Part shown: positions 52,988-62,370 of the stretch, piece by piece | Layout: every line of letters begins with the position of its first letter | Position numbering within the stretch: the stretch's first letter is position 1 | NCBI GenBank assembly: GCA_019753175.1 | Contig: JAIELK010000019.1 | Coordinates: 111,901-175,900, forward strand | Direction of reading: 5' to 3' | DNA length: 64,000 bases | Source of the DNA: Hyphomonadaceae bacterium | GTDB taxonomy: Bacteria > Pseudomonadota > Alphaproteobacteria > Caulobacterales > Aquidulcibacteraceae | Notes under the pieces: model-generated | Told to the model about the DNA's origin: nothing | What the model saw: only the letters and a program-made list of their open reading frames with translations | The model's database searches: none | Program-made: the position numbers and the translations under genes

Positions 52988-54916
52988 ATGACAACCGAAA
53001 ATCCTGGCGCCGGCACCGAGACGCAGCGCGCCTGCTTGGTGCCGGTCAGCAAACTCATCGTCCATGACGATAACGTCCGGCGCACCGACAAGCGCGCCGA
53101 CATCGAAGCGCTTGCAGCCTCGATCGCCGCGCACGGCCTTCTGCAAAACCTCTCTGTCGTGTGCATGAACGATGGCCTCTACGCCGTGGTTGCCGGCGCG
53201 CGCCGCCTTGCGGCGCTGCGGCTCCTCATCAAGCAGGGCCGCCTCGCCCGCGACTTCGCAGCGCCCTGCACCCTTGTCGAACCGGCGCTCAGCGCCGAGG
53301 CGTCACTCGCAGAGAACGTCCAGCGCGTGGCGATGAACGCGATGGACGAGATGGAAGCGTTCGCGCGTCTTGCCGATGAAGGCATGAATATCGAGGCCAT
53401 CGCCGAACGCTTCGGCGCGCAGGTGCGTCATGTCGAACAGCGACTGGCATTGGGACGCCTCTCGCCGAAGATCCGCGCTGCGTATCGCAAAGGCGAACTC
53501 ACGCTGGATGTGGCGCGCGCGTTCTGTCTGACCGACGACCACGGCGCCCAGGAGCGCCTCTTCAAGCAAGTCCCGAAGCCGATCACCCATGCGCCCAATA
53601 TTCGCAACGCGCTTTCAGGCGGGCGCGCGCCGGCGACCGATCGACTGGCGCGATTTGTCGGTCTGGACGCCTATGATGCCGCGGGCGGGCGCGTTGTCCG
53701 CGACCTGTTCGAGGACGAAGTGGTTTTCCTCGAAGACGGTGAACTTCTTCAGCGCCTCGCCGCCGAACGTATCGAAGAGATGCGCGAAACCCTGGCCGCC
53801 GAGGGCTGGGCTTGGGTCGAGGCCCAGTTGCATCACGGACAGATCGAGGGATGCGCAAGCGAGCGCGTCCGCCCGCGTACACGCCCGCTGACTGAGGATG
53901 AGAATGCTGCGATCGCCGACCTCGAAGCCGAGATTGAGGCGCTGGACAATGAATTGGAAACCGACACCGACAACGAGGCCCTGTGGACCGCGCGCGATGC
54001 GGCCGAGGCGGGTCTCGATGCACTGCAGGCATCATTCCAGACCTGGGACCAGGCGGAACTGGCGCACGCCGGCGCGGTCATCACCATCGACCGTAACGGC
54101 GAGCCGCTCATTACCCGCGGCCTTATCAAGCGGGCCGATCTCAAGGCGATCCGCAAGGTGCAGAAGTCCACGACAGCAACGGACGGCGATGCCGAGACTG
54201 AACAGCCCGCGAATGGCGAGCGCGAGAAATCCACTGGACTGCCCAAGTCTCTGGTCGAACGGCTCACGTCGGCGCGCACACGCGCGCTTCGCGCCGAGCT
54301 CTCCGCCAGTCCGCACGTCGCGCTTGCCCTCACCGTACTGACCCTCATTCGGCGCAGCGCCGCGCGCACCGATGTGCCGGGTCTCGCCATCGCGGTCGCG
54401 CCGGTCGGATTCGATGACGACGACCGCTTTGAGCGGGCGCGCACCGACGCTTCCACGGCGCACGCCGATGTGGACCTCGCCGGCCTCGCCAGTCAGCCGT
54501 CGGAAACACTCTTGCAATTGCTCGCGCTGTTCGTCGCAGAGGCTTTGGACGTCACTCACGACGGCGGCTCGCCCGCAGCGGGACGCACGCAAGCGACGGC
54601 CGACGAGCTCGCCTCCGTGCTCGACCTGGACATGAGCCGCTATTGGGAAGCATCGGCTGAATTCTGGGAAAAGGCGCCGAAGGCCTACACGGTCGAGGCT
54701 ATCAGCGGCACGCCAGCGATGGCCAAGCTCTCCGAGAAAGCGCGCAAGCCAAAGCTTGCAGCACTGACGAAGATGAAGCGCGCCGACCTCGCGCGCGTCG
54801 CGCAGCGCCAACTCAAGGGTTGGTTGCCGGACGTGCTGATCACCTCGCCCCGCAGCGGCGCGTTCGCGGTCACGTCCAAGGGACAAGCCGCGATCGCGCA
54901 CGCCGACGCCGCCTGA
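52988..54916 (+). CDS. ParB/Spo0J-like partition or nuclease protein
   Basis: 642 residues, much longer than chromosomal ParB. The ParB N-domain (VSKLIVHDDNVRRTDKRADIEALAASIAAHGLLQNL, then VVAGARRLAAL) is followed by a KorB-like HTH region (ENVQRVAMNAMDEMEAFARLADEGMNIEAIAERFG) and a long acidic C-terminal part. There is no parA next to it. Similar large ParB proteins are common in alphaproteobacterial ICEs and plasmids upstream of ardC. It may serve in element maintenance or regulation rather than segregation. Confidence 0.87.
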   Translation: MTTENPGAGTETQRACLVPVSKLIVHDDNVRRTDKRADIEALAASIAAHGLLQNLSVVCMNDGLYAVVAGARRLAALRLLIKQGRLARDFAAPCTLVEPALSAEASLAENVQRVAMNAMDEMEAFARLADEGMNIEAIAERFGAQVRHVEQRLALGRLSPKIRAAYRKGELTLDVARAFCLTDDHGAQERLFKQVPKPITHAPNIRNALSGGRAPATDRLARFVGLDAYDAAGGRVVRDLFEDEVVFLEDGELLQRLAAERIEEMRETLAAEGWAWVEAQLHHGQIEGCASERVRPRTRPLTEDENAAIADLEAEIEALDNELETDTDNEALWTARDAAEAGLDALQASFQTWDQAELAHAGAVITIDRNGEPLITRGLIKRADLKAIRKVQKSTTATDGDAETEQPANGEREKSTGLPKSLVERLTSARTRALRAELSASPHVALALTVLTLIRRSAARTDVPGLAIAVAPVGFDDDDRFERARTDASTAHADVDLAGLASQPSETLLQLLALFVAEALDVTHDGGSPAAGRTQATADELASVLDLDMSRYWEASAEFWEKAPKAYTVEAISGTPAMAKLSEKARKPKLAALTKMKRADLARVAQRQLKGWLPDVLITSPRSGAFAVTSKGQAAIAHADAA

Positions 54917-54987
54917 TTCTAACATTTCCCAATCCACCAAGCGCCGCCGGCATCACCGGCGGCGCCGTCGTTTCGGAGCACACGTTC

Positions 54988-55929
54988 ATGACCCTGCACA
55001 CGAAGATCGAAGGCCAGCGCCGCGATATCGCCCTTGAGATCACCACCAAGATCCTGACTGAACTGGAGCGGGGCGTCATGCCATGGCGCAAGCCGTGGGA
55101 CGGCGCGCGTACTGGCCTGGCGCTCCCGCGCCGCGCCACCGGCGAGAACTATCGCGGCGTGAACGTCATCATGTTGTGGAGCGCCGCCGTGGCGAAGGGA
55201 TATGTCTCGCCTTACTGGATCACGCTCCGGCAAGCGAACCAGATCGGCGCGCATGTGCGCAAAGGCGAACGCGGCGAGATGGTCGTCTATTACGGCCAAG
55301 CAAAGAAGGCGCGCGACAATGGCGCTGGCGATAAGGTGGAGGACAGCTTCCGCTTTCTCAAGTTCTTCACGGCGTTCAATGCCGAGCAAATCGAGGGGCT
55401 TCCTGAAAGGTTTTTTCCAGCTCCGGCGGAATCCGACATTCTTCCTATCGCAGAGCACGAGGCCTGGTTCGCCAAGCTCGACATCAAGCGCATCCTGACT
55501 CAGGACATCGCCTGCTACATTCCCTCCAAGGACGTGATCGGCATGCCGCCGCTCGCGGCGTTCGATTCAGCCGACCACTACGCGGCGACGCTGAACCATG
55601 AGGCCGTGCATGCCACCGGCGCCAGCCATCGCGTCGGACGCGACATGTCGAAGCGCTTCAGCGCGCATGCGCTGGCCGCTGAAGAACTCGTCGCCGAAAT
55701 CGGCGCATCGATCCTCGGGGCGCACCTCGGGCTGCCGCCGGATCACCTTAGCGATCATGCTTCATACGTCGGTCACTGGATGAAGCTGCTGAAGGATGAC
55801 AAGCGCGCGTTCTTGTCAGCCGCAGCGCAGGCGCAGAGTGCTGTTGACTGGCTCTTGGACAAAGCCGGTGCATGCGTCGGAGTATCAGCGCAGCTCAATG
55901 CTGCGAACAGCGAGACACTCACGGCCTGA
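54988..55929 (+). CDS. ardC: ArdC-family antirestriction protein
   Basis: 313 residues. An N-terminal ssDNA-binding domain (ILTELERGVMPWRKPWDG, ATGENYRGVNVIMLW, SPYWITLRQANQIGAHVRKGERG) precedes a zincin-like metallopeptidase domain with HEAVH (His204, Glu205, His208) and EELVAEIGASIL. It protects incoming single-stranded DNA from restriction. The segment EAWFAKLDIKRILTQ is the source of the two relic repeats at 29.8 and 34.8 kb. GGAGCAC precedes the ATG. Confidence 0.92.
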   Translation: MTLHTKIEGQRRDIALEITTKILTELERGVMPWRKPWDGARTGLALPRRATGENYRGVNVIMLWSAAVAKGYVSPYWITLRQANQIGAHVRKGERGEMVVYYGQAKKARDNGAGDKVEDSFRFLKFFTAFNAEQIEGLPERFFPAPAESDILPIAEHEAWFAKLDIKRILTQDIACYIPSKDVIGMPPLAAFDSADHYAATLNHEAVHATGASHRVGRDMSKRFSAHALAAEELVAEIGASILGAHLGLPPDHLSDHASYVGHWMKLLKDDKRAFLSAAAQAQSAVDWLLDKAGACVGVSAQLNAANSETLTA

Positions 55930-56194
55930 AGATCACCGCCAAGCTCGTCCGACACCAGCGCCGCGGGGCTCGCCCACGCCGTCGCCATGACCGCCCGGCC
56001 GGCGGGACGCGCAAGGAGAAAATCGTCTCCCCGCCCCGTGGATCCCGGGCTTCGGTCCGCGCGTGCCGCGCGGACGCGGGCCCCACCATTTTCACCTTGC
56101 GCGTCCCGCCTCAATGGCCGGGCGCTTGAAGCGCCGTCGCGGGCGAGCCCCGCGGCCCCGGGATCAGCCGGGAATGCTCACCGGAGTTCTGCAC

Positions 56195-56536
56195 ATGACC
56201 AACCGCGTCTCTCTCATCGGCAAGCTCGTCGATGCGCCCAAGATCCGCACACTCGAAGCGCGCGGCGGCGCCATCGAAATCGTCTCGCTCTGGATCGAAG
56301 CGCCTAGCGGCGAACGCACCGACCGCTTCACCGTCGAGATCAATTGCCCGAAGGCCGCAACAGCAGTCAAAGCGATGCGCGCCGGCGTCATCGCAGAAAT
56401 CACCGGGCAGCTCCGCCACGACCGCTGGAAGGACAAGGCTTCCGGCAAATGGACCGGCAAGGTGTTCGTCGCCGTCGATCCGGGCGAGGGCCATGTGCGC
56501 TCGAAGGGCATGGCTGAGACCGTTGAAGCGGCGTGA
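56195..56536 (+). CDS. Single-stranded DNA-binding-like OB-fold protein
   Basis: 113 residues from ATG 56195 (MTNRVSLIGKLVDAPKIRTL). The opening resembles SSB (RV-x-LIGxL-x-DP), with VSLWIEA and VEINCPKAA strands and VIAEITGQLRHDRWKDKASGKWTGKV. It is shorter than SSB and has no acidic C-terminal tip, so it may not recruit SSB partners. Lies downstream of ardC; typical of mobile elements. The 265 bases between are GC-rich with palindromic patches and no gene. Confidence 0.75.
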   Translation: MTNRVSLIGKLVDAPKIRTLEARGGAIEIVSLWIEAPSGERTDRFTVEINCPKAATAVKAMRAGVIAEITGQLRHDRWKDKASGKWTGKVFVAVDPGEGHVRSKGMAETVEAA

Positions 56537-56707
56537 GGCTCGATCCCCTGGCGTCGCTTCGGCGGCGCCAGCATCTTCTTCCTCCAATTCACGACCGTGG
56601 AGCGGCGCAAACCCCCGCCTCTCGTTGCGCGCGATTACGAACCGCATCCTATGAGTGACGTGACGCTGCCGAGGTGGGTGGCCTGACTCTCAATGCTCTA
56701 AGCTTCG

Positions 56708-58942
56708 CTACGCGTCGTAGACTCGCCCGAGGAGCACGACCTCTTCGTCTTTTGAGATAATCAGCGAAACTGCTGGTCGGCCATCGATCCGCAGCGTTTC
56801 GGCTAGACCAGCGAGCTGCAGCATATCCGCGCCGCTTGGATCGGCCGTGGCACCGTCGGGATGAGAATGCCACTCTCCTACGTAAGCGAGCGCGCCATGC
56901 GTATGTCGCGCCACCTCCTCAAGTCTATGCGGGAGTCCAGCGAGCCCGCGGCGGAATGAAGTTGGCGTACCGGCGCTGTCGGCGAAATCCGAGATGTGCG
57001 CCGCCACATGAATTACACGATTCCAGTTGTCGGTTGCGCCGATCAAGACGCCGCCTGTCTCCGAAGGGAGCGCGCCAACACGGCGCAATCTCAAGTCGGC
57101 AAGCAGCGCGCCCGACAAACGCACGGTCCAGTCCGCCAACGTGCGCTCAACATAGCTGGATGTCGGGATCGCGATCGCATCCATGCCCTCCTCGCCGCGC
57201 CACCGGAACACCCGGATGACGGCCTCGTCATTGTCAAAGGCGGTTCGCATGAATTCAGCGCCGACTGCGGCCAGCGCTACAATGCGCGACCAGGGCGCCC
57301 GACTGGTTGGCGTCCGACAAGATGCCGGCGTCGCGATCTGGGTGGGCAAGTCAGCGAACTGCTCAGCAATACGCGGATCGGCGATGGCGGCGGCGACCAG
57401 CGTAGCCTCCAAATCATCGAGACGGGCTTTTCGCTCGGCGTCCTCCACCAGAACGACGCCAGCACGCGCGTCACCGAGTAGAAATATCGAGGCGCGTCGC
57501 GCCTTCGCGGGATCGGCAGCGAGCGCACGGGCGGCGCCCGCGGAGGCTGTCGCGTCGATAATGAGCGCCGCGTCGTCGAGGGCGTTCCGCAACTCCGACT
57601 GGCGAGCGCCGGGATTGGTCACATCAAGGTCGAGAGGCGCCGCCCTATGCTTCTCACCAAGTACGGCGCCCGATGCCGACGCCAGCCCGCGCGATTTTGC
57701 GGAACCGAGCAGGCCGCGATGGAGAGAATGTCGCGCCAAATTATGCGCAAGCAAATGATCCTTGTCGATGATCGACCACACTCCGAACCCTTGCCGCAGG
57801 AAGATATCGAACAGCGCCGATCCGAGCGCGCCGCCACCCGCCAAAGCGATCTTACGCGTGTCTGACGGCTTGCCGGACAGTTCGGCGGCACCCTGAGGAT
57901 CGAGCGCAAGGCCAACATTGGCGGGCGTAAGATCGATGCCTTCGCCCTGCTTGCTGTGATCGGGCTGAATAAGGAAACCAGGTGCTCCGCCCCTATCGGG
58001 GATGGCGTATTCGCCCAGCGCGACGGCCACTTCGGCGATCGAGCAAGTGCTGATGAAGCACATAAGCTGATTGCGCGGCGGTCCGTCAGAGGCGATCTGC
58101 GCCGCCACCAGCAATGCAAATTGCGTATCGTGTGTTTCGGGTTTTGCCATCGTTGCCCGCAATTGCGTGCGCAAATGGCTCGCGAGATCGAGCCCGATCT
58201 CAGACATGAATGCAATCAATCGCGACAGATCATGCGGCGGTACGCGGACGCGACCGTCCCGTATGACTGGTGTGGCCACTTCCAGGAATGTCACGGACAG
58301 TGGCGTGTTCTTGAAAAACGGGTCGGACTCACCAGCACGCTGCAGCACCCAAACATGGGCGGATTCCTCGCCGACGCCGCGCACGACCAGCCGGCCAGGC
58401 GTCGCCGCCGGTGCGAAGCACTCTTCGAAAAGGTCGCGGGCGACCATAATGTTGATCTGCGGCGAAAAGAACAGCGGCTCCACCGGGTTGCCCTCGCCGT
58501 AGAGACCTCCCATCGCGGTTTCTTCGAGCCACCACCGGATTTTCTGAATGAATGTTCCAGGCGTCCAAGTAAGCCGCACTTCGGACCAACCATCGCGATA
58601 GAGACAGAGCGCGATCGGCGTGCCCTCCGGCATGTCATTGGTATGCGGCGCTTGCGGGAAATCGGGGCGCAGTGCGAACAACATTGGCAATTGATCATCA
58701 TCGCCAAAGCTTGCAGCGAGCGGCTCAACATCCTGAATCGGATAGGCCGGCCGCTGCGGAATGTCGGCTGCCGCATCCAAAACCAGGGTATCATGACCAT
58801 GCTTGTTCCGGCGCACCCCGACAAGCTGCACGCCAAGCTCAGGGTGCGCTTGCATGAAGGCGGCGACACGCCGCGCGCGCTCGGAGGTGAGCGCATCCAG
58901 CGCAATTTCTTCGCCCAAGAACTCCGCGTAAGCGTCCGTCAC
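56708..58942 (-). CDS. E2-E1(ThiF)-JAB fusion protein, ubiquitin-like conjugation and cleavage
   Basis: 744 residues from GTG 58942. Domain order: an E2-like N-terminal region with candidate Cys113 in IALCLYRDGW; an E1/ThiF domain from about 362 with ATP loop AGGGALGS (368-375), Asp393/395, NLARH (Arg404) and candidate catalytic Cys542 in ASCRTPTSR; and a C-terminal JAB/JAMM protease from about 605 with Glu628 in ETGGVLIG and EWHSHP...DPSGAD (His692, His694, Ser703, Asp706). All three chemistries look active. No free ubiquitin-like protein is visible nearby. Related E1-E2 and JAB activities in type II CBASS modify the CD-NTase C-terminus. Overlaps the MBL gene by GTGA. Confidence 0.88.
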   Translation of the reverse strand: MTDAYAEFLGEEIALDALTSERARRVAAFMQAHPELGVQLVGVRRNKHGHDTLVLDAAADIPQRPAYPIQDVEPLAASFGDDDQLPMLFALRPDFPQAPHTNDMPEGTPIALCLYRDGWSEVRLTWTPGTFIQKIRWWLEETAMGGLYGEGNPVEPLFFSPQINIMVARDLFEECFAPAATPGRLVVRGVGEESAHVWVLQRAGESDPFFKNTPLSVTFLEVATPVIRDGRVRVPPHDLSRLIAFMSEIGLDLASHLRTQLRATMAKPETHDTQFALLVAAQIASDGPPRNQLMCFISTCSIAEVAVALGEYAIPDRGGAPGFLIQPDHSKQGEGIDLTPANVGLALDPQGAAELSGKPSDTRKIALAGGGALGSALFDIFLRQGFGVWSIIDKDHLLAHNLARHSLHRGLLGSAKSRGLASASGAVLGEKHRAAPLDLDVTNPGARQSELRNALDDAALIIDATASAGAARALAADPAKARRASIFLLGDARAGVVLVEDAERKARLDDLEATLVAAAIADPRIAEQFADLPTQIATPASCRTPTSRAPWSRIVALAAVGAEFMRTAFDNDEAVIRVFRWRGEEGMDAIAIPTSSYVERTLADWTVRLSGALLADLRLRRVGALPSETGGVLIGATDNWNRVIHVAAHISDFADSAGTPTSFRRGLAGLPHRLEEVARHTHGALAYVGEWHSHPDGATADPSGADMLQLAGLAETLRIDGRPAVSLIISKDEEVVLLGRVYDA

Positions 58943-60075
58943 ACTTGACCCGCTCGCCCGACCGGGGTTGAAGCGACTGATGCACTCACCGACGCCAACG
59001 TCGCCATTTTTACGCCGGCGCGGGTAATCTCGAAGATCATCGGCTTCGGCTTGACGTGCGTCGGGTGTTCCATTGTCACCAAGAATTTCCCGCCGATGTT
59101 GGACGCGACGCGCTTATAAAATGCGGCGGCTTCGCGATGGGGTGGCTGGTCGTCCTTGTCCTCCGCCGAGCCCTTCACGGGAATGGGCTCCGAACTTGAG
59201 ATGATGTAGCCGCGATTGCGGCCCTGATCGAACAACCACGAAACTTCCGCGGTCGGTGTCGTCTCGTCGTCGCCCTTGTCCGGACCGATGCTCTTATAGG
59301 AACAATGATGGCCAACGGCGTGCAGATCCCACGCCAGACGCTCCTCCTTGCCGTGCTCCTTGGTGGCCCCGACGATGTCGGCCCAGCCTTCGGCGGTCAT
59401 GTCGCCGGTGAACAGGACGTCGGTGGTGGCGCCGGACACGGAGAACCGCGCCTGGAACACGAGACAATTTGGATTGCGATCAATCAGCACGCTCTCGCCG
59501 CTGGCGTTCAGGCGCCGGGCCAAGGGCGAATGAATGAACGCCTCCATTTCGTCATTGGCCAGCGAAAACTCCGGCGCGCAGCGGCCCGCGTCGGTCATCA
59601 AGGAACATCGCGCTTCGAAATCGATGCCGTTGGAGGCACACCACTGGCGCAGCGCTTCTGGGCGCGAGAAAACGCGAATACCTTGGCCTACACGCAGTCG
59701 ATAACGGGCCTCCGCCTGCAGGATCTTCGCTTCTTCGCCGAGATCGCCCTCGATCAGGACGCCTGCGGGCACCCACAGCGTCTTAATTTTGATGCGCCCC
59801 GCCCCCTGATATTTCGCGGCATGGTCTAAGTGAAAGAAGTCTGTGGCGCCGGCGATGTGATCACGGTCAAGGTGGGTGATCGCGAATACGTCGACATCGC
59901 TGCGATTTTTGGCGACCAGGATTTCGCGCATCCGCTTGCTCAGATGGATGCGCGGATCGTCGGCATCTTCGGCGGCGACGGTATCACAAAAGTCCACCAT
60001 CAGCATGCGGCCGTTGTCCAGCGTGACGAGTGCGCTGTCGCCATTGCCGACATTGAACATTTCGATCTTGTGCAT
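58939..60075 (-). CDS. ComEC-type metallo-beta-lactamase-fold hydrolase
   Basis: 378 residues. It begins MHKIEMFNVGNGDSALVTLDNG, the ComEC-like MBL start. Metal motif ITHLDRDH gives His68, Asp70, Asp72 and His73; further ligands fit VLFTGDM and AVGHHCS. A C-terminal domain includes SSEPIPVKG and a cysteine-poor tail. No membrane segments, so it is cytoplasmic. It could hydrolyse a nucleic acid, nucleotide or phosphoester. Its 3' end overlaps the E2-E1-JAB start, and CGGAGAAA precedes its ATG 20 bases after the patatin stop. Confidence 0.88.
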   Translation of the reverse strand: MHKIEMFNVGNGDSALVTLDNGRMLMVDFCDTVAAEDADDPRIHLSKRMREILVAKNRSDVDVFAITHLDRDHIAGATDFFHLDHAAKYQGAGRIKIKTLWVPAGVLIEGDLGEEAKILQAEARYRLRVGQGIRVFSRPEALRQWCASNGIDFEARCSLMTDAGRCAPEFSLANDEMEAFIHSPLARRLNASGESVLIDRNPNCLVFQARFSVSGATTDVLFTGDMTAEGWADIVGATKEHGKEERLAWDLHAVGHHCSYKSIGPDKGDDETTPTAEVSWLFDQGRNRGYIISSSEPIPVKGSAEDKDDQPPHREAAAFYKRVASNIGGKFLVTMEHPTHVKPKPMIFEITRAGVKMATLASVSASVASTPVGRAGQV

Positions 60076-60095
60076 GCGGTTTCTCCGTCACGCGG

Positions 60096-61298
60096 CTAGG
60101 CCGCACACTCGTTCAACATGGGAACCAGGTAAGCACGCGCCAAACGCCGGGTTTGCGATTCGCCCCGCGCGATCAAAGCGTCCATCACATCGCGTGGCAT
60201 CGCTGCGAAATCGATCGGATAGTCCCGCAGCGAGCCAAGTTCGGGTGGCGCTGGATCGCCCGCAACAGGCGGCAACTTGGTATCGTCTTGACCAAGATAC
60301 GGCATGATAAACGCGCGGATGCGGCCTGACGCGCGCCATTCATGAAGCGCCCCCATCCCCATGCGATGCAGCTGACGGTGCACAGTCGAGAAAGCCGCAT
60401 GCGCACGCGCGCCGAGGAAAAGTGGAAAATCGGCGCCGGTGGGCAGGCCAGACTCTGCAATGCAGGCGATGATTACATCGACCGGCGCAACAGCGAAGGC
60501 ATACCGTTGAGGGCGCGTCGGATCGAACGCCTGCAGTCCGAGATTATCGTAGATGCCCCCATCGGTTAGCAACACGCGTTGGCGGCGCGTCTCGCCGTCC
60601 GAATCAAAATCGTACTCGCGGTCGATCGCGGGCAGCAGCAACGGAAACGCGGCCGAAGCCGTCACGGCTTCGCTCAGACGGAAATCGGCATTGACGACGG
60701 GGCCGCTCCGCCACGACCCGGAGCCCGCAGCGGAGAATCGGAAGGCGGTCTGGGTAGCGAGCTCAGCAGCGTTCACGATCAAGGTTGGTCGTGCGCTCGG
60801 CAAATCCGAGAGCGCGATTTCGCCCATGAGGTCCGAGCCGCGAAGCACGCGTTCCAAGAAGTCAGTTCGCGTGACACGTCGGATGCGGCGCGATCGCAAA
60901 GCGCGGCGCAGTTTTGCTTTAAGCCGCCAGTCCGCCGCCATCGATGCCAAAGCGCCCACGATCGCCAGCGGGACCGCCGAAGCCAACGTGATGGCGAACG
61001 AGCCGAAGGCGCGAAGACCCAGCGGCGAAACCAGAGCTGCGACGATCCTGTCCTGAAGCCCCGCTTGGAGCATGGCGCGAACCCGCGCTTCAAAGGCCTC
61101 GAAAGGCTCCTCGCGCGCGCAATACAGGCCGGCCAACACGCTGCCGCCCGACACCGACGAGATGACGTCGATGCGGTTCAAAATGCCGATCTCGTTCAAC
61201 GCGCGCAGGCAGCCCAGTTGGAAGGCAATCGCACGGGAGCCGCCGCCGGAGAGAGCGAGACCGAGCCGCAGGGGGCGCGAATCATCGATCATACTCAT
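60096..61298 (-). CDS. Patatin-like phospholipase (candidate effector)
   Basis: 400 residues from ATG 61298; ATG 61292 is also possible. Oxyanion loop LALSGGGSRAIAFQLG, nucleophile Ser50 in SSVSGGSVLAG and the dyad Asp246 in TDGGIYDNLG are intact. A strongly hydrophobic stretch at about 97-123 (FGSFAITLASAVPLAIVGALASM) suggests membrane contact. Patatin phospholipases are common CBASS effectors (CapV-type) that degrade the inner membrane. It is the first gene of the three-gene operon. Confidence 0.9.
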   Translation of the reverse strand: MSMIDDSRPLRLGLALSGGGSRAIAFQLGCLRALNEIGILNRIDVISSVSGGSVLAGLYCAREEPFEAFEARVRAMLQAGLQDRIVAALVSPLGLRAFGSFAITLASAVPLAIVGALASMAADWRLKAKLRRALRSRRIRRVTRTDFLERVLRGSDLMGEIALSDLPSARPTLIVNAAELATQTAFRFSAAGSGSWRSGPVVNADFRLSEAVTASAAFPLLLPAIDREYDFDSDGETRRQRVLLTDGGIYDNLGLQAFDPTRPQRYAFAVAPVDVIIACIAESGLPTGADFPLFLGARAHAAFSTVHRQLHRMGMGALHEWRASGRIRAFIMPYLGQDDTKLPPVAGDPAPPELGSLRDYPIDFAAMPRDVMDALIARGESQTRRLARAYLVPMLNECAA

Positions 61299-61688
61299 TT
61301 ATCGCAGATTTCGAACAAAACAGAAACGCCGTCCAGCGCGTGGAAGCTGGCATGTCCCGCCACGCTTAGGCGCAGGAAGATGATCCCACCCGCCCACCCT
61401 CGCGCACGTGCCGTTACCATCACTTGCGATCGAGTTGCCCCAAGCGGAGATGCTGGCGTAGCGGCTCTCTTTTCATTTGTTTCTGCCATCGGGTATGGGC
61501 GATCCCGGCGGCTGTGCCGCCGGGCCGGGCTCTTGTGAACCGAGCCCATTGGTCTCGGCCCTTACGGGCGGCGATCCCTATCGCAAGACCCGCCCTCCCA
61601 CCCCTCTTAGGTGCGCGCCATGGAGCCGAAGTGAACCTCGAAGACGCAGACGCTTGCGCGCGCCAGAACCGGCCGCATCCTCGGACGC
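61299..61688. other. Structured intergenic region between the patatin operon and traF
   Basis: 390 bases without a convincing gene; several short frames on both strands lack ribosome sites. It holds two strong hairpins: CCCGGCGGC-TGT-GCCGCCGGG at 61504-61524 and GGGCTC-N9-GAGCCC at 61527-61547. The left part must carry the promoter of the patatin operon. A 28-codon frame from GTG 61631 (VNLEDADACARQ) overlaps the traF start and may be a leader. Confidence 0.5.
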
Positions 61689-62183
61689 GTGCGGACACAG
61701 ACTCGAACCTGGCTTAGCATCGGTGCGGCGGCGATTGCTCTCTTGGCTGTCGCCTCTGTGAATGCGCGCGACTGGCTCGTCTACAATCACACGCCCTCGG
61801 TGCCGACCGGATGGTACGTGCGCAGCGCAGACGAGATCGTGCCCGGCGCCTTGGTCACCGTGCGTGCGCAGGACGTGGCGCCCGACGATGCCGCTGTGCG
61901 CCGCTTCACCGATGCGGGCGATCGCTTCATCAAACGCATCGCCGCGATCGATGGCGACAGCGTGTGCGCAGAGGCAGAGGTCATTCGTATCAATGACCGC
62001 ACCGTGGCGCACCGTGCGACACACGACAGCCAAGGGCGCGTACTGCCGCATTGGCGTGGCTGTCGCACGCTTTCTGCCGATGAAATCTTCTTGATGGGCG
62101 ATACGCCGGACAGTTTCGACAGCCGCTATTTCGGGCCGGTGTCGATCGATCACATCGAAGGCGTCTGGCGGAAACTTTTCTAG
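61689..62183 (+). CDS. traF: TraF-like conjugative signal peptidase (S26 family)
   Basis: 164 residues from GTG 61689. One N-terminal membrane helix (WLSIGAAAIALLAVASVNA) precedes the S26 core: nucleophile Ser37 in TPSVPTGWYVR and general-base Lys82 in FIKRIAAIDGD, then EIFLMGDTPDSFDSRYFGPV. TraF processes the pilin (TrbC) by cyclisation in RP4-type systems. It lies far from the trb genes and is cut off from its usual neighbours by the IS110 element that follows. Confidence 0.9.
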   Translation: MRTQTRTWLSIGAAAIALLAVASVNARDWLVYNHTPSVPTGWYVRSADEIVPGALVTVRAQDVAPDDAAVRRFTDAGDRFIKRIAAIDGDSVCAEAEVIRINDRTVAHRATHDSQGRVLPHWRGCRTLSADEIFLMGDTPDSFDSRYFGPVSIDHIEGVWRKLF

Positions 62184-62370
62184 CAACCACAAAGCACGGT
62201 GGAATGCGCTCGTAATTTTCCCGAGTGCAGGCGGCAACGAGCGGACGATGCTGGCCAGATGTCAGCGTGATGCGAACGCCCCCGGCTCAGAATTGGCGGC
62301 GTCGCTTGCCAACACCGTCTTAGCCTCGACTGCCCACGCGACTCAGCGTCGGGCGCGAGGGAGACGAAAC

